Notes: generated by a model not told the origin, from the sequence alone. 64,000 nucleotides of DNA from Lachnospiraceae bacterium UBA1729 (GCA_002315945.1 DCIJ01000055.1:1-64000); one strand, 5' to 3'; shown: positions 9,311 to 18,869, numbered from the stretch's first letter. Made by a program: numbers and translations.

Positions 9311-10849
9311 TTATTCACCCCTTCCTGTCTTAACGATGCAGCTCATAATCTTCTCCTGAGTTGCCTCTTCACTACTTAATTCGCCAACAATGCGTCCTTC
9401 ATTCATTACATAGATTCTGTCTGACATTCCCAGTACTTCAGGAAGCTCAGAGCTGATCATAATAACAGACTTGCCCTGTTTTACAAGATCGTTGATGATA
9501 CAGTAGATTTCGTACTTGGCACCTACGTCTATACCTCTTGTAGGCTCATCAAGAATCAGTACATCAGGATCTGCATACATCCATTTTGCAAGGAGAACCT
9601 TCTGCTGATTACCACCAGACAGATTACCAACGTTCTGCTCTACTGTAGGACATTTTGTCTTAAGCTTGTCCTTGTACTCAACAGCAACATTGTACTCAGC
9701 ATCCTTATCGATTACCATATTGCTGGCCAGACTATCCAGGTTTGCAAGAGAGGTGTTAACCTTGATTGAATTGGATAATACTAGTCCGTTACCCTTTCTG
9801 TCTTCTGTTACATAAGCAAGCTTTGCCTTGATGGCATCCCTTACAGTCTTAAACTCAACCTCTTTACCATTTAAGAAAAGCTGTCCCGAGATATTAGCAC
9901 CATATGAACGTCCAAAGACACTCATTGCAAGCTCTGTTCTTCCGGCACCCATCAGACCAGAGATACCAACAACCTCACCCTTCTTAACATGGATTGATAC
10001 ATTATCACAAACCTTTCTGTTCTCATACTTGGGATGGAAAACAGTCCAGTTCTTAACTTCCATCATTGTCTCACCAATTGTCACATCATGACGCTTGGGG
10101 AAACGGTCTGTAATTTCACGGCCAACCATTCCCTTGATGATTCTGTCCTCAGGAAGATTCTTATCAGGGTTATCAATTGTTTCAATAGTAGAACCGTCAC
10201 GAACTACAGTAATTTTATCTGCAACATATGAAATCTCATTTAACTTATGAGATATAATAATCGAAGTCAGTCCCTGCTTCTTGAGTTCAAGCATAATATC
10301 AAGAAGCTTTCTTGAATCAGACTCATTAAGAGAAGATGTAGGCTCATCAAGAATAAGCAGCTTTGCATTCTTAGCCAAAGCCTTGGCAATCTCAACCATC
10401 TGCTGCTTACCAACACCAATATCCTTGATCAGAGTCTTGGATGAATCTGTAAGGCCAACCTGCTTCAGATATTTCACAGCTTCTGCATGAGTCTTGTCCC
10501 AGTTAATGGCAGCTTTCTTGCCCTGCTCATTACCTAAGAACATATTCTCTCCGATTGACATGTAAGGAATCAGAGCCAATTCCTGATGAATAATAACGAT
10601 TCCTTTTGCCTCAGAGTCTTTGATTTTGTTAAATTTACATACTTCACCATCATAGATGATGTCACCGGTATATGTTCCAAAAGGATAAACACCACTAAGG
10701 ACATTCATCAAAGTGGACTTTCCGGCACCATTTTCACCAACCAACGCGTGAATTTCGCCCTCTTCAACCTTCAAATTGACATTATCAAGAGCTTTGACAC
10801 CGGGAAACTCTTTGGTGATGTTTTTCATTTCAAGTAATACCTTCGCCAA
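9311..10849 (-). CDS. Monosaccharide ABC transporter ATPase (MglA/GguA type, two nucleotide-binding domains)
   Basis: Energises the adjacent permeases. About 512 residues with tandem ABC domains: the first has Walker [10 protein letters not shown], signature-region GVGKQQM and Walker [11 protein letters not shown]; the second has the degenerate loop [11 protein letters not shown], signature LSGGNQQK and [14 protein letters not shown] degenerate second P-loop is normal in the CUT2 family. I place the start at a TTG (10849-10847), because GGAGGG lies 7 bases before it and the next residues [17 protein letters not shown] match the usual N terminus; the ATG at 10873 has no ribosome site. It follows the receptor gene across an intercistronic terminator. 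Confidence 0.9.
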   Translation of the reverse strand: MAKVLLEMKNITKEFPGVKALDNVNLKVEEGEIHALVGENGAGKSTLMNVLSGVYPFGTYTGDIIYDGEVCKFNKIKDSEAKGIVIIHQELALIPYMSIGENMFLGNEQGKKAAINWDKTHAEAVKYLKQVGLTDSSKTLIKDIGVGKQQMVEIAKALAKNAKLLILDEPTSSLNESDSRKLLDIMLELKKQGLTSIIISHKLNEISYVADKITVVRDGSTIETIDNPDKNLPEDRIIKGMVGREITDRFPKRHDVTIGETMMEVKNWTVFHPKYENRKVCDNVSIHVKKGEVVGISGLMGAGRTELAMSVFGRSYGANISGQLFLNGKEVEFKTVRDAIKAKLAYVTEDRKGNGLVLSNSIKVNTSLANLDSLASNMVIDKDAEYNVAVEYKDKLKTKCPTVEQNVGNLSGGNQQKVLLAKWMYADPDVLILDEPTRGIDVGAKYEIYCIINDLVKQGKSVIMISSELPEVLGMSDRIYVMNEGRIVGELSSEEATQEKIMSCIVKTGRGE

Positions 10850-10933
10850 TTTCTTTCCCTCCAATTTTTTCATAACAATTCATCTTTCGCATAGTCACAA
10901 CCATTGACCTGCTTTATCTTTTCGTTTGAAAAA

Positions 10934-10954
10934 GGCGGGAATAAAATTCCCGCC
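10934..10954 (-). terminator. Intercistronic terminator between receptor and ATPase genes
   Basis: The stem GGCGGGAAT/ATTCCCGCC with a 3-base loop is followed on the minus strand by TTTTTC. It lies 54 bases after the receptor stop and before the ATPase gene, so partial termination would keep the receptor in excess over the membrane subunits. Confidence 0.8.
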
Positions 10955-11008
10955 CATATAAGTTTTCCTAATTCGGATTACGATTTTACAATCAGATATC
11001 AGATTAAA

Positions 11009-12166
11009 TTATTTAAGCTGATCTTCTGTGTAGTAACCAGAGTCGATAAGGAGCTCTTTGTAGTTGTTAACATCTGCGAATACAGGCTCGCAAAGGAATG
11101 AAGGAACTACTAAAGATCCGTTGTCATATGTCTTGGTATCGTTAACATCAACTGTCTCGCCTGCAAGAATCTGGCCAGTCATCTTAACAACCTGAGATGC
11201 AAGAGTTCTTGTATCCTTGAAGATTGACATTGACTGCTTACCAGCGATCATGTTCTTAACGTTTTCAATATCACAGTCCTGACCAGTGATGATAGGATAG
11301 TTTCCTGTGTAGTTAGCTGCTAAAGCGTTCTCAACACCCATAGCTGTTGAGTCGTTTGAGCAAAGCCAGATATCAAGGTTCTTTCCATCAGCATAGTTAG
11401 ATGAAAGGATGTTCTCTGCTCTAGACTGAGCTGTTTCTGTAGCCCATGAAGGAGTTGCAACTGTTGCGAAATCTACCTGACCTGAAGGGATTACAATCTT
11501 GCCAGCGTCGATGTACTTCTGAAGAACATCGATAGCGCCCTGATAGAAGTAACCAGCGTTGTTATCACCAGGATCACCAGCTGTGATTTCCATGTTGAAA
11601 GGTCCATCAGCGTTTTCAAGATCAAGAGTATCAGCGATGTACTGACCCTGCTTTGTACCTACCATGTAGTTATCAAATGTTGCATAGTAGCTAACTGCGT
11701 CAGAGTTCATAAGAAGACGGTCATAAGCGATTACAGGAATACCTGCTGCCTTAGCCTGTGCAAGAGGATCACCAAGTGATGAACCTTCGATTGCTGCGAT
11801 AACGATTACTGAGCATCCTGAGTTAACCATGTTCTCAACCTGAGAAACCTGTGTCTGAACGTCGTTTGATGCATACTGAAGATCTACTTCATAACCAGCT
11901 GCTTCAAGCTCAGCCTGCATGTTAGCACCATCCTGGTTCCATCTCTGAAGGTCCTTTGTAGGCATTGCTACACCAACCTTGTTTCCGTTTGACTCAGCTG
12001 CAGGAGCTGCTTCTTCTGCTGCAGGTGCTGCTTCTTCTGTTGCTGCAGGTGCTGCTTCTTCTGTTGCTGCAGGTGCTGCTGCTTCTTCTTTAGCTGCGCC
12101 ACATCCTACGAGGAGTGATGCTACCATTGCTACACTTAAGAGTGCGCTAATAACTTTTTTCTTCAT
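11009..12166 (-). CDS. ChvE-type multiple-monosaccharide binding lipoprotein
   Basis: Extracellular receptor of the ABC importer. The 385-residue precursor has a signal peptide ending in lipobox LVGC (Cys22), then an Ala/Glu/Pro-rich tether (about 27-58) of near-identical AAPAATEE units, then a periplasmic-binding-protein type I fold. Features matching ChvE and xylose-binding proteins include VGVAMPTKDLQRW, the loop AIEGSSL, YDRLLM, TAGDPGDNNA and ITGQDCD. The Gram-positive cell would hold it on the outer membrane face by its lipid. The ribosome site GGGAGG is 9 bases before ATG. Ligand is probably a pentose or hexose; not resolvable by eye. Confidence 0.9.
   Translation of the reverse strand: MKKKVISALLSVAMVASLLVGCGAAKEEAAAPAATEEAAPAATEEAAPAAEEAAPAAESNGNKVGVAMPTKDLQRWNQDGANMQAELEAAGYEVDLQYASNDVQTQVSQVENMVNSGCSVIVIAAIEGSSLGDPLAQAKAAGIPVIAYDRLLMNSDAVSYYATFDNYMVGTKQGQYIADTLDLENADGPFNMEITAGDPGDNNAGYFYQGAIDVLQKYIDAGKIVIPSGQVDFATVATPSWATETAQSRAENILSSNYADGKNLDIWLCSNDSTAMGVENALAANYTGNYPIITGQDCDIENVKNMIAGKQSMSIFKDTRTLASQVVKMTGQILAGETVDVNDTKTYDNGSLVVPSFLCEPVFADVNNYKELLIDSGYYTEDQLK
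11998..12092 (-). repeat. 24-bp tandem repeats encoding the lipoprotein tether
   Basis: About three and a half near-identical units coding for AAPAATEE lie directly after the lipobox of the sugar-binding protein. They form a flexible linker and are a likely site of length variation by slippage. Confidence 0.75.
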
Positions 12167-12230
12167 TTGAATTTTTCCTCCCTATTGATAAAATTTAATG
12201 AAGTATTTTTACTACGCTTATGACTTTACC

Positions 12231-12270
12231 ATAGTATTATCAGCTTTTCATTAGTAAAGGTTTGCGAAAC
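12231..12270 (-). promoter_or_regulatory. Candidate promoter and operator of the sugar transporter operon
   Basis: The minus strand shows TTTACT (12258-12253), 16 bases, then TACTAT (12236-12231), a weak sigma-A pair (4/6 each). Just upstream is the inverted repeat GTTT-GCG-AAAC (12260-12270), of the size bound by LacI-family regulators. The pairing is plausible but not strong. Confidence 0.4.
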
Positions 12271-12339
12271 AGGTGGACATTTTTGCTAATTAAAGTCATA
12301 ATCGAACCTGATAGTAATATTTCGTTAGCACAATTTTGT

Positions 12340-12353
12340 ATGACATTTGTCAT
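12340..12353. promoter_or_regulatory. 14-bp palindrome in the divergent intergenic region
   Basis: ATGACATTTGTCAT is a perfect inverted repeat between the sugar receptor gene and the flippase gene. It is a possible dimeric-repressor site; no family assignment is possible. Confidence 0.4.
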
Positions 12354-12430
12354 GTTGCAATTTTATGCTATATTTTGAACATATCCGCAAAAAAATATAC
12401 AATCTGCACAACAAAGGATTTTTTTATACT

Positions 12431-13708
12431 ATGAATTCTAAACCCCAGAATAAAAAACAGGCCTTTTTATGGAACACAATAGCTGCGTCTATCAGTTCCT
12501 TTCAGTCCTTTCTTATATTAATAGTAATTTCTCATTCAGGATCCCAGGCAGATGCCGGTATTCTTGTGTTTGCCATTGCCACCGCCAATCTCATGACCAT
12601 GATTGGTAAGTTTGGCATGAGACAGTATCAGGCCAGCGATCTGTCCAGACAGTACTCCCTGGGTACATACCTTCGTTCCAGACAGATTACCTGTCTGCTT
12701 ATGATAGTAGTTTCTATAGGTTATGCCCTGCACGCTTCCTTCGGCGACCGCAAAAAAATGCTGGTTATTATCTTATGGTGCGCCATTAGAGTGATTGAAT
12801 CCTATGAAGATGTATATCATGGCTATCTCCAGTCCATAGACAGACTGGAGCTGGCTTCAAAAATCTGGGGCGCAAGAAATGTACTTTCCATAGTATTTTT
12901 CTGCACTACCTACCTTAATACTGACAATCTGGTTACCGCTTCCTTTGTGTCCTGTTTGTCCTGCCTGGTTACATATTTCCTGTTTAATTTACCCTTTAAG
13001 AGTCTGTACTCAGCAGAACTTGGCAATACATCCGATCAGGAAACTTCATCCAATATGGGACTTTTTGCATCCCCCTGGCCCTTACTTTGGGCTAATTTCC
13101 CTCTGTTTGCATCCTATTTTTTGCAGATGTACCTAAGCAATGCTCCCAGATACGCTATTAATGGCAATCTCAGCGATGAGATGCAGGCCATCTACGGATA
13201 TCTTATTATGCCGGTATTTCTAATTTCACTGTTTGGAAATGTAATGCTGCAGCCTCTGGTTACAACCTACACAAGGCACTGGGCCGGTGGCAATCTGAAG
13301 GACTTTAGAAAGCTTATCCTTATGCACCTGTCAGTAATCTCAGTACTTGTTGTTACTTTTATTATTGGTGGAAAATTAATTGGACTTCATTTATTAGAAC
13401 TTGTATATAACGTTGATTTAAAAGAATATTCTCTGATTCTGTATATTTTACTTATTGCAGGGGGCTTCCAGGCTATACAGAGCTATTTTGTAACGCTTCT
13501 TACTGTAATACGGTTTCACCGTCTTCTGATAGTAGGATTTTCGGTAGCCAGTATTCTATTATTTGTAGCCGGATCATCAGTCGTAAAGAGTCATGGCATG
13601 CTGGGAATAAGTCTCTATTTCCTGATTATTCTTGCAGCCCTGTCCATATTCTTTGCAGGACTTCTGACCTACAGACTTAAAAAAGGTCCTGGCCCCGATG
13701 CCCCCTAA
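12431..13708 (+). CDS. Polysaccharide flippase-like membrane protein
   Basis: A 425-residue polytopic protein with about 12 hydrophobic segments and a pattern typical of the oligosaccharide flippase (Wzx/MATE-like) superfamily: an N-terminal AFLWNTIAASISSFQSFLI helix and a second half-repeat starting near WPLLWANFPLF. Such proteins move lipid-linked repeat units across the membrane. I take Met at 12431 as the start because the longer reading (12347) begins inside the palindrome region and lacks a ribosome site; AAAGGA lies about 12 bases upstream of 12431. It is related to the second flippase at 26527-27777, including a shared Y/H-x-D-VYHG motif. It runs opposite to its neighbours and converges on the GT2 gene with only 9 bases between. 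Confidence 0.82.
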   Translation: MNSKPQNKKQAFLWNTIAASISSFQSFLILIVISHSGSQADAGILVFAIATANLMTMIGKFGMRQYQASDLSRQYSLGTYLRSRQITCLLMIVVSIGYALHASFGDRKKMLVIILWCAIRVIESYEDVYHGYLQSIDRLELASKIWGARNVLSIVFFCTTYLNTDNLVTASFVSCLSCLVTYFLFNLPFKSLYSAELGNTSDQETSSNMGLFASPWPLLWANFPLFASYFLQMYLSNAPRYAINGNLSDEMQAIYGYLIMPVFLISLFGNVMLQPLVTTYTRHWAGGNLKDFRKLILMHLSVISVLVVTFIIGGKLIGLHLLELVYNVDLKEYSLILYILLIAGGFQAIQSYFVTLLTVIRFHRLLIVGFSVASILLFVAGSSVVKSHGMLGISLYFLIILAALSIFFAGLLTYRLKKGPGPDAP

Positions 13709-13717
13709 AATTGTCAG

Positions 13718-14659
13718 CTATTTAAGTATTTTTTTAAGATATTCATCCCTTGCAGCAACCAGCTGACGTTCAAAATTTCTCCTGTTTTCTTCGCTCATAT
13801 TGCTTAATATCAAGCCTGCAAAGAATGACTGTAATGCAGCCATAACAGCAAATCCGCACACAACCAGTGTAGGAATCTGATCCACTATATGCAGATTCAT
13901 GAATTTAATAAATACAGGAATGAAGAAAATCACAGCTAACAGCATAAGCACTGCAGAAATAGCTGAGAAAAATGCCAGTGGCTTGTAATTCTTGAACAGT
14001 CTTGCAAGCATTGTCAGCACCTTGATTCCATCAGATACTGTATTAAGCTTGCTTTCACTTCCTTCAGGCCTGTCTCTGTATTCTACAACTACATTTTCAA
14101 CCTGCATATTGTTATACACTGCATGAATTGAAAGCTCAGTCTCTATCTCAAATCCACGGCTCATAACCGGGAAGGTCTTTACAAAAGCATAGTTAAAAGC
14201 TCTGTAGCCTGTGAGAATGTCTTTTATATCTGCAGAAAACAGCTTGTTTATCAAAAGTCTCACCACACTGTTTCCCGAATTATGGAACAATCTCTTATTC
14301 TCAGTAAAATATGTTGAAGAAAGTCTGTCACCCACTACCATGTCAGCCTGATGTTCTAACACCAGCTGGCACATCTGCCTGGCTGCATCCAGGGGATAGG
14401 TATCATCACCATCAATCATCAGATAGCACTGGGCATCAATTTCCCTGAACATCCTTCTGATAACATTACCCTTGCCCTGCTTATATTCATGTCTGACAAC
14501 AGCCCCTGCCTCCAGAGCCTCTGAGACTGTATTGTCAGAGGAATTGTTATCATATACATATACAACAGCTTCAGGCAATGCTTCCCTGGTATCAGTAACT
14601 ACTTTTCTGATTGTCTGTCCCTCGTTGTAGCAGGGAATTAGAACCGCAATTTTGTCCAT
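13718..14659 (-). CDS. GT2 family glycosyltransferase, polyprenyl-phosphate sugar synthase type
   Basis: A 313-residue GT-A enzyme. The N-terminal domain begins VLIPCYNEGQTI and has DNNSSDNT and the metal-binding YLMIDGDDTYP motif; KGNVIRRM and DILTGYRAF follow the dolichyl-phosphate mannose synthase pattern. Two membrane helices lie at the C terminus (about 228-250 and 262-285). Enzymes of this type transfer a sugar from a nucleotide donor to undecaprenyl phosphate, producing the donor used by GT-C enzymes outside the membrane, several of which are encoded in this operon. It is the last gene of the long minus-strand operon. Confidence 0.88.
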   Translation of the reverse strand: MDKIAVLIPCYNEGQTIRKVVTDTREALPEAVVYVYDNNSSDNTVSEALEAGAVVRHEYKQGKGNVIRRMFREIDAQCYLMIDGDDTYPLDAARQMCQLVLEHQADMVVGDRLSSTYFTENKRLFHNSGNSVVRLLINKLFSADIKDILTGYRAFNYAFVKTFPVMSRGFEIETELSIHAVYNNMQVENVVVEYRDRPEGSESKLNTVSDGIKVLTMLARLFKNYKPLAFFSAISAVLMLLAVIFFIPVFIKFMNLHIVDQIPTLVVCGFAVMAALQSFFAGLILSNMSEENRRNFERQLVAARDEYLKKILK

Positions 14660-14680
14660 ACAATTTATCCTTACTTAGAA

Positions 14681-15676
14681 TTAATACTTATAATACTCTT
14701 TAAACCACTCTACGAATTTTCCAAGACCTTCATCAATGGAGGTATCTGGTTTAAAACCGAAATCCTTCATCAGTTCGCTTACATCAGCATAGGTCTGGTA
14801 TACATCTCCTGGCTGCATGGGCAGATATTCCTTAACAGCTTCCCTGCCAAGATGTTTTTCCAGAGTCTGTATATAGTCCATCAGTTTAACCGGCTGATTG
14901 TTTCCAATATTATAGATTTTGTAAGCAACTCCCTTATCATTGGTTGCAGGTGGATTGCACAGAATATTGAACACACCTTCTACAATATCATCTATATAGG
15001 TGAAATCCCTCATCATGTCACCATTATTATAAATCTGAATTGGCTCCCCTGCCATAATCTTTTTAGCAAACTTGAAATATGCCATATCCGGTCTGCCCAT
15101 AGGTCCGTATACAGTAAAGAATCTGAGTCCTGTTACCGGATAATGATAGAGCTTACTATAGGCATGGGCCATCAGCTCATTTGATTTCTTGGTAGCTGCA
15201 TAGAGGCTGACCGGTCCGTCTACCTTGTCATCTGTAGAGAAGGGCACCTTCTCATTGCCACCATATACTGATGAAGAGGAGGCAAATACCAGATGGAAGA
15301 TACCATAGTGTCTGCAGGCCTCCAGAATATTGAAAAAGCCCATCATATTAGACTGCATGTAGGCATCCGGATTATCAATTGAATATCTGACGCCTGCCTG
15401 GGCTCCAAGATTAACCACTACATCAGGCTTGTAATCTTCAAAAACCTTAAATATGCATTCTTTGTCAGCCAGGTCACCCTTGATAAAGGTATATTTTTCA
15501 AAGGTCTCCAATTCCTTTAATCTGGCTTCCTTAAGAGACACCTCATAATAGTCTGTAATAATATCCAGTCCTACTACTCTTGCTCCCTCTGACAGGAGTT
15601 TTTTTGATAAAAAGAATCCAATAAATCCGGCACCACCAGTTATCAGATATGTTTTTGATGAATCAAATTTATTCAT
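14681..15676 (-). CDS. NAD-dependent epimerase, UDP-glucuronate 4-epimerase type
   Basis: Interconverts UDP-glucuronate and UDP-galacturonate. The 331-residue protein has GGAGFIG at 14-20, a SSSVYG strand and the YAATK catalytic Tyr-Lys pair. The stretch FFTVYGPMGRPDMAYFKF followed by MMRDFTYIDDIVEG is the typical signature of the UDP-glucuronate epimerase subgroup. The start at 15676 is preferred over 15688 because GAGGTGGG lies just upstream. Together with the UDP-xylose synthase and the UDP-HexNAc dehydrogenase it indicates an acidic polysaccharide. Confidence 0.88.
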   Translation of the reverse strand: MNKFDSSKTYLITGGAGFIGFFLSKKLLSEGARVVGLDIITDYYEVSLKEARLKELETFEKYTFIKGDLADKECIFKVFEDYKPDVVVNLGAQAGVRYSIDNPDAYMQSNMMGFFNILEACRHYGIFHLVFASSSSVYGGNEKVPFSTDDKVDGPVSLYAATKKSNELMAHAYSKLYHYPVTGLRFFTVYGPMGRPDMAYFKFAKKIMAGEPIQIYNNGDMMRDFTYIDDIVEGVFNILCNPPATNDKGVAYKIYNIGNNQPVKLMDYIQTLEKHLGREAVKEYLPMQPGDVYQTYADVSELMKDFGFKPDTSIDEGLGKFVEWFKEYYKY

Positions 15677-15692
15677 TTCCCACCTCATGAAA

Positions 15693-16751
15693 TTATTTTA
15701 AAAACAGATAAAGCATTCCAAAAAATGCACTTGGCAAGAGACACGCCAGACTCTGAGCCAAAACCACAGGACGACGCTGTTTGATTGCAATACACAAAAC
15801 AGCCAGTGCAAACAGAATCGGTATCAAAAAGATTGCAATACTTGTAGTACAGATACCTGCCAGAGTCAGGATAAATACCATGCACCATTCACCCGGGTAC
15901 ATTTTATTCCTTGAAATCATTAACAGGAATACAAATATGCAGGGCACTATTACATTTGGAAATATGGATTTTCCCTGCCAGGTCCTGGTGTAGGCAAAGC
16001 TCTCTGCCGCATATATTGAAACATTTCCAAACAGATACCAGATATTTACAAACAGCATAAATAACCAGCTCTGTCTCTTGGCATCATCAAACAGTTCCTT
16101 TGCCAGAAGATATACCACACAATATCTCAGTGTAATCAGAAAAATACTAATAAATGTATGGCACATGACAGTAACCTGTATTCCTGACAGATTAGACAGC
16201 CAGCTTAGGAAAATTGGCACCGGTGACAGGGCGTGTCTTATGTCCAGCGCACCATGAGCCCCCATATAAGGATTATAAATATACATCTTGTTGGTATACT
16301 GGGTAGTTACCGAAGCTGCAATGAAGAAGGAATCATCTCCGTCCAGATACTGCATAAATACAGAGGCAACCAGCTGGGCCAAAATCAGCACCAGCACCAG
16401 TATTCTCAGTCCAAGTGCAAAATAGTCTATCTTTTCTTTCTTATCAGCATTCTGTTTTTTTACAAAGGAAAAGTAATTTTTGATATCCTTCCTTGAACAG
16501 ATGAGGCTGACTATTCCAAAGACTGCCAGCACTCCTGAAAACACATTAGCTGTCAATGTGAAGGGTTCCTGCAGCACCACGAAGGGTACTACTACAATAA
16601 CACACAGTGCTAGCATTTCCAGCCAGCCACATACCCACACCATGGTGAGACTTTTGTGTTCGGTTCTCATAAACTGAACAGGTAAAAATCCCAGGATAAA
16701 AGGCAGCAGGCCACATATTAAAAACAGGACTACAATACCTGCGTAATTCAT
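15693..16751 (-). CDS. Polytopic membrane protein, DUF6077-like
   Basis: A 352-residue protein with about 9-10 hydrophobic helices. The short extracellular segment QYLDGDDSFFIAAS, followed by YNPYMGAHGALDIRHALSP, resembles the DUF6077 family, which I recall with moderate certainty. An acidic first loop is typical of GT-C glycosyltransferases and of polymerases, so a transferase or Wzy-like role is possible. The start at 16751 overlaps the acyltransferase stop by ATGA and has GGAG 8 bases upstream; the longer TTG reading is unlikely. Confidence 0.65.
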   Translation of the reverse strand: MNYAGIVVLFLICGLLPFILGFLPVQFMRTEHKSLTMVWVCGWLEMLALCVIVVVPFVVLQEPFTLTANVFSGVLAVFGIVSLICSRKDIKNYFSFVKKQNADKKEKIDYFALGLRILVLVLILAQLVASVFMQYLDGDDSFFIAASVTTQYTNKMYIYNPYMGAHGALDIRHALSPVPIFLSWLSNLSGIQVTVMCHTFISIFLITLRYCVVYLLAKELFDDAKRQSWLFMLFVNIWYLFGNVSIYAAESFAYTRTWQGKSIFPNVIVPCIFVFLLMISRNKMYPGEWCMVFILTLAGICTTSIAIFLIPILFALAVLCIAIKQRRPVVLAQSLACLLPSAFFGMLYLFLK

Positions 16752-17713
16752 CTCGTTACTCCACAACAGAATCTAAACAGACTGTTGGATGACAGAATAT
16801 ATCTGGCTCCAAACAGACAGCTTGCAACACAAAATACAAAATTCACAATTATTATTACAGCCGGATTACTTACTCCCATAATACTTACCAGAATAGTTCT
16901 GATAAAGACCAGGGCATATCCATTCAGAAGATACATCTGCAATGACCAGTTGCCACAGGATAATATCGTCTTTTGTCCAGGCAAGAATCTGCATATACCT
17001 GAGCATACTAATATCACGCCCAGAGAACAGAGCATCTCAGCATAGCGGTCTGCTCTTTCACAGTAAAGGATAAACCCCAGCGCCGCCATAAAAAATCCCA
17101 GTCCACTAACCCATTTTTTCTCGCATAGTAAGAAGAAATCAGGTTTTTCACATTTCACCATGTATCCCAGTAAAAAATAGGGCAAGTATCTGCAGGCCAT
17201 ATCAATCAGAAGCTTATCTGTCAGCTGACTGTTAAATATATAGAGTCCTGCTGTCACCAAAACCACTATTAGCTTTCCGATTTTACCGGTATTATAAACC
17301 AGAATAAACACCGGAAATACCATGGCCAGCAAAAACAGTGTCCACAAAAACCAGTCGCTTCCGCCATATAATACAAAATCTGACAGTGCTTCCTTCCAGT
17401 CCATATGCTCATGCACCAGGCTGACCGGAAGTATTCTTGGCACCAGATCAATCAGTCCAAATACAATGTGGGGAACTAATATCCTGCGCACCTTTTTTGT
17501 GGCATAGGTTCCATAACCCTGCCTGTAGGAGGTACAAAAGCCTGATACAAAGAAAAATATCGGCATCTGTGCAACCCAAAGGAAGCTGTGAAATTTCTCG
17601 CACAGGACGTATTCGTGAAGATTTATTGGATATACAATTATTGAATGGTAAAAAAATACCATTAATATGGCAATCCCCCTTAAGAGATCTGCCTGTTCCA
17701 CACGCTTATTCAT
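16748..17713 (-). CDS. Acyltransferase family 3 membrane protein
   Basis: A 321-residue integral membrane O-acyltransferase of the AT3 family. The N terminus RVEQADLLRGIAILMVFFYHS carries the conserved R...H23 pattern, and MPIFFFVSGFC is the second family signature; about 10 membrane helices follow. These proteins move acyl groups, usually acetyl from acetyl-CoA, across the membrane to sugars. It follows by 6 bases a gene for a membrane-anchored SGNH-like protein, recalling AT3-SGNH two-part systems such as OafB, where both domains are fused. The substrate is presumably the local polysaccharide. Confidence 0.88.
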   Translation of the reverse strand: MNKRVEQADLLRGIAILMVFFYHSIIVYPINLHEYVLCEKFHSFLWVAQMPIFFFVSGFCTSYRQGYGTYATKKVRRILVPHIVFGLIDLVPRILPVSLVHEHMDWKEALSDFVLYGGSDWFLWTLFLLAMVFPVFILVYNTGKIGKLIVVLVTAGLYIFNSQLTDKLLIDMACRYLPYFLLGYMVKCEKPDFFLLCEKKWVSGLGFFMAALGFILYCERADRYAEMLCSLGVILVCSGICRFLPGQKTILSCGNWSLQMYLLNGYALVFIRTILVSIMGVSNPAVIIIVNFVFCVASCLFGARYILSSNSLFRFCCGVTR

Positions 17714-17719
17714 CCACTT

Positions 17720-18790
17720 TTACATTTTCATAAAATCAACAATTCGCTGACCTATAGCGTCACGGCCATCACTGGAAAGCTGAGTGTTGTCATCCTTCAG
17801 CATGGTAGCGTAATTATCTTCATTTACCGTTCCAAAGTAGTTATCAATAAAACTTACTCCATCACCAACAGCAATAGATTTATAGGCAATCATATATTCG
17901 CCCAGATTGCCATATTTAAACTCATTCACATCGCCACCCTGTTCACCATGAATAGCTTGCGTACAGGGAACATACTTGTCCTCATTCTCAGGATCCTCTA
18001 CATAGTAGTAGTATGGAGAGCTGATAATCACTCTGGCCTGAGGCATCGCCAGTGAGAGATACTGAAGTCCCTGATGGAGACAGCCGGCAGCACTGGCAGG
18101 CAGCTCATCATCATATATTGATGCTGAGGGCAGTCCCTCTTCATAATCTTTTCCATCGTACATAATTACAATGGTATCGACTGTACTATAATCAAGATTT
18201 TCAAGATTCTGAATCTTTTCCATGGCTGTACCACTGTCTCCCATGTTGAGTACAGCATTCTTCTGAAGCAGGAAATCATGATGGGCTATACAATAGCACA
18301 CCCATGCAAAGCTGATGGCATCCTTGAGATAATCCTCTGTATACTGCATATTTTTCTTTGCAATAGTGGAATGTTCAAAGGAAGCGTTGACTACATTGGC
18401 CCCTGTCTTTTGTCTGATATAGTCTGGAATTCCTGTTCCATCATCATTAATTGCCATGGGATCGTTACCCAGTATCAGTACTGTCTCTACTCCATCATCC
18501 AGCTGAAGTGCTTTCTTGTCATCCAGTAGCGGAACTATATAATCCTCTGTCTCCACATCCCATTGAGAGGTATCCTCATTAGGATCATACTCGCTTGCCT
18601 GCCCCTTATTCCATACACTAAGACGCCAGATAGCTATTATTCCAATAAGAACAACCAGCACCAGAATAATAATATGTGGCAAATAATTTCTTATGCTGTT
18701 CTTTTTCTTCTTCCTTCTTTTCTTAGGGTGGTTTCCCTTGGAATTAACAGGACGTTTCTTTTTAGGTTTCTCGATATTCTGGTTTTCCAT
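17720..18790 (-). CDS. Membrane-anchored SGNH-like protein, divergent
   Basis: A 356-residue protein with a very basic cytosolic tail (KPKKKRP..KKRRKKKK), one membrane helix at about 45-62 and a 290-residue extracellular domain. The domain starts with VETVLILGNDP, in the place of SGNH block I, and ends with a block-V-like LSSDGRDAIGQRI. The expected nucleophilic Ser of GDS is not obvious (GND instead) and the final DxxH is absent, so it is either inactive or a different hydrolase-like fold. The start at 18790 has AGGAGA directly upstream; the TTG at 18805 lies inside it. Encoded just before the acyltransferase, its likely partner. Confidence 0.6.
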   Translation of the reverse strand: MENQNIEKPKKKRPVNSKGNHPKKRRKKKKNSIRNYLPHIIILVLVVLIGIIAIWRLSVWNKGQASEYDPNEDTSQWDVETEDYIVPLLDDKKALQLDDGVETVLILGNDPMAINDDGTGIPDYIRQKTGANVVNASFEHSTIAKKNMQYTEDYLKDAISFAWVCYCIAHHDFLLQKNAVLNMGDSGTAMEKIQNLENLDYSTVDTIVIMYDGKDYEEGLPSASIYDDELPASAAGCLHQGLQYLSLAMPQARVIISSPYYYYVEDPENEDKYVPCTQAIHGEQGGDVNEFKYGNLGEYMIAYKSIAVGDGVSFIDNYFGTVNEDNYATMLKDDNTQLSSDGRDAIGQRIVDFMKM

Positions 18791-18869
18791 TTTTCTCCTA
18801 AACAAAAGCTTATACCTACAAGCTTCTTTCGGTCATCATTATTTTACAATTAAAATTCTATGTATTATA

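Noticed and set aside
12347..12430. Longer start of the flippase gene at 12347
   Set aside because: It begins in the palindromic region, has no ribosome site, and the membrane protein pattern starts at the Met at 12431.
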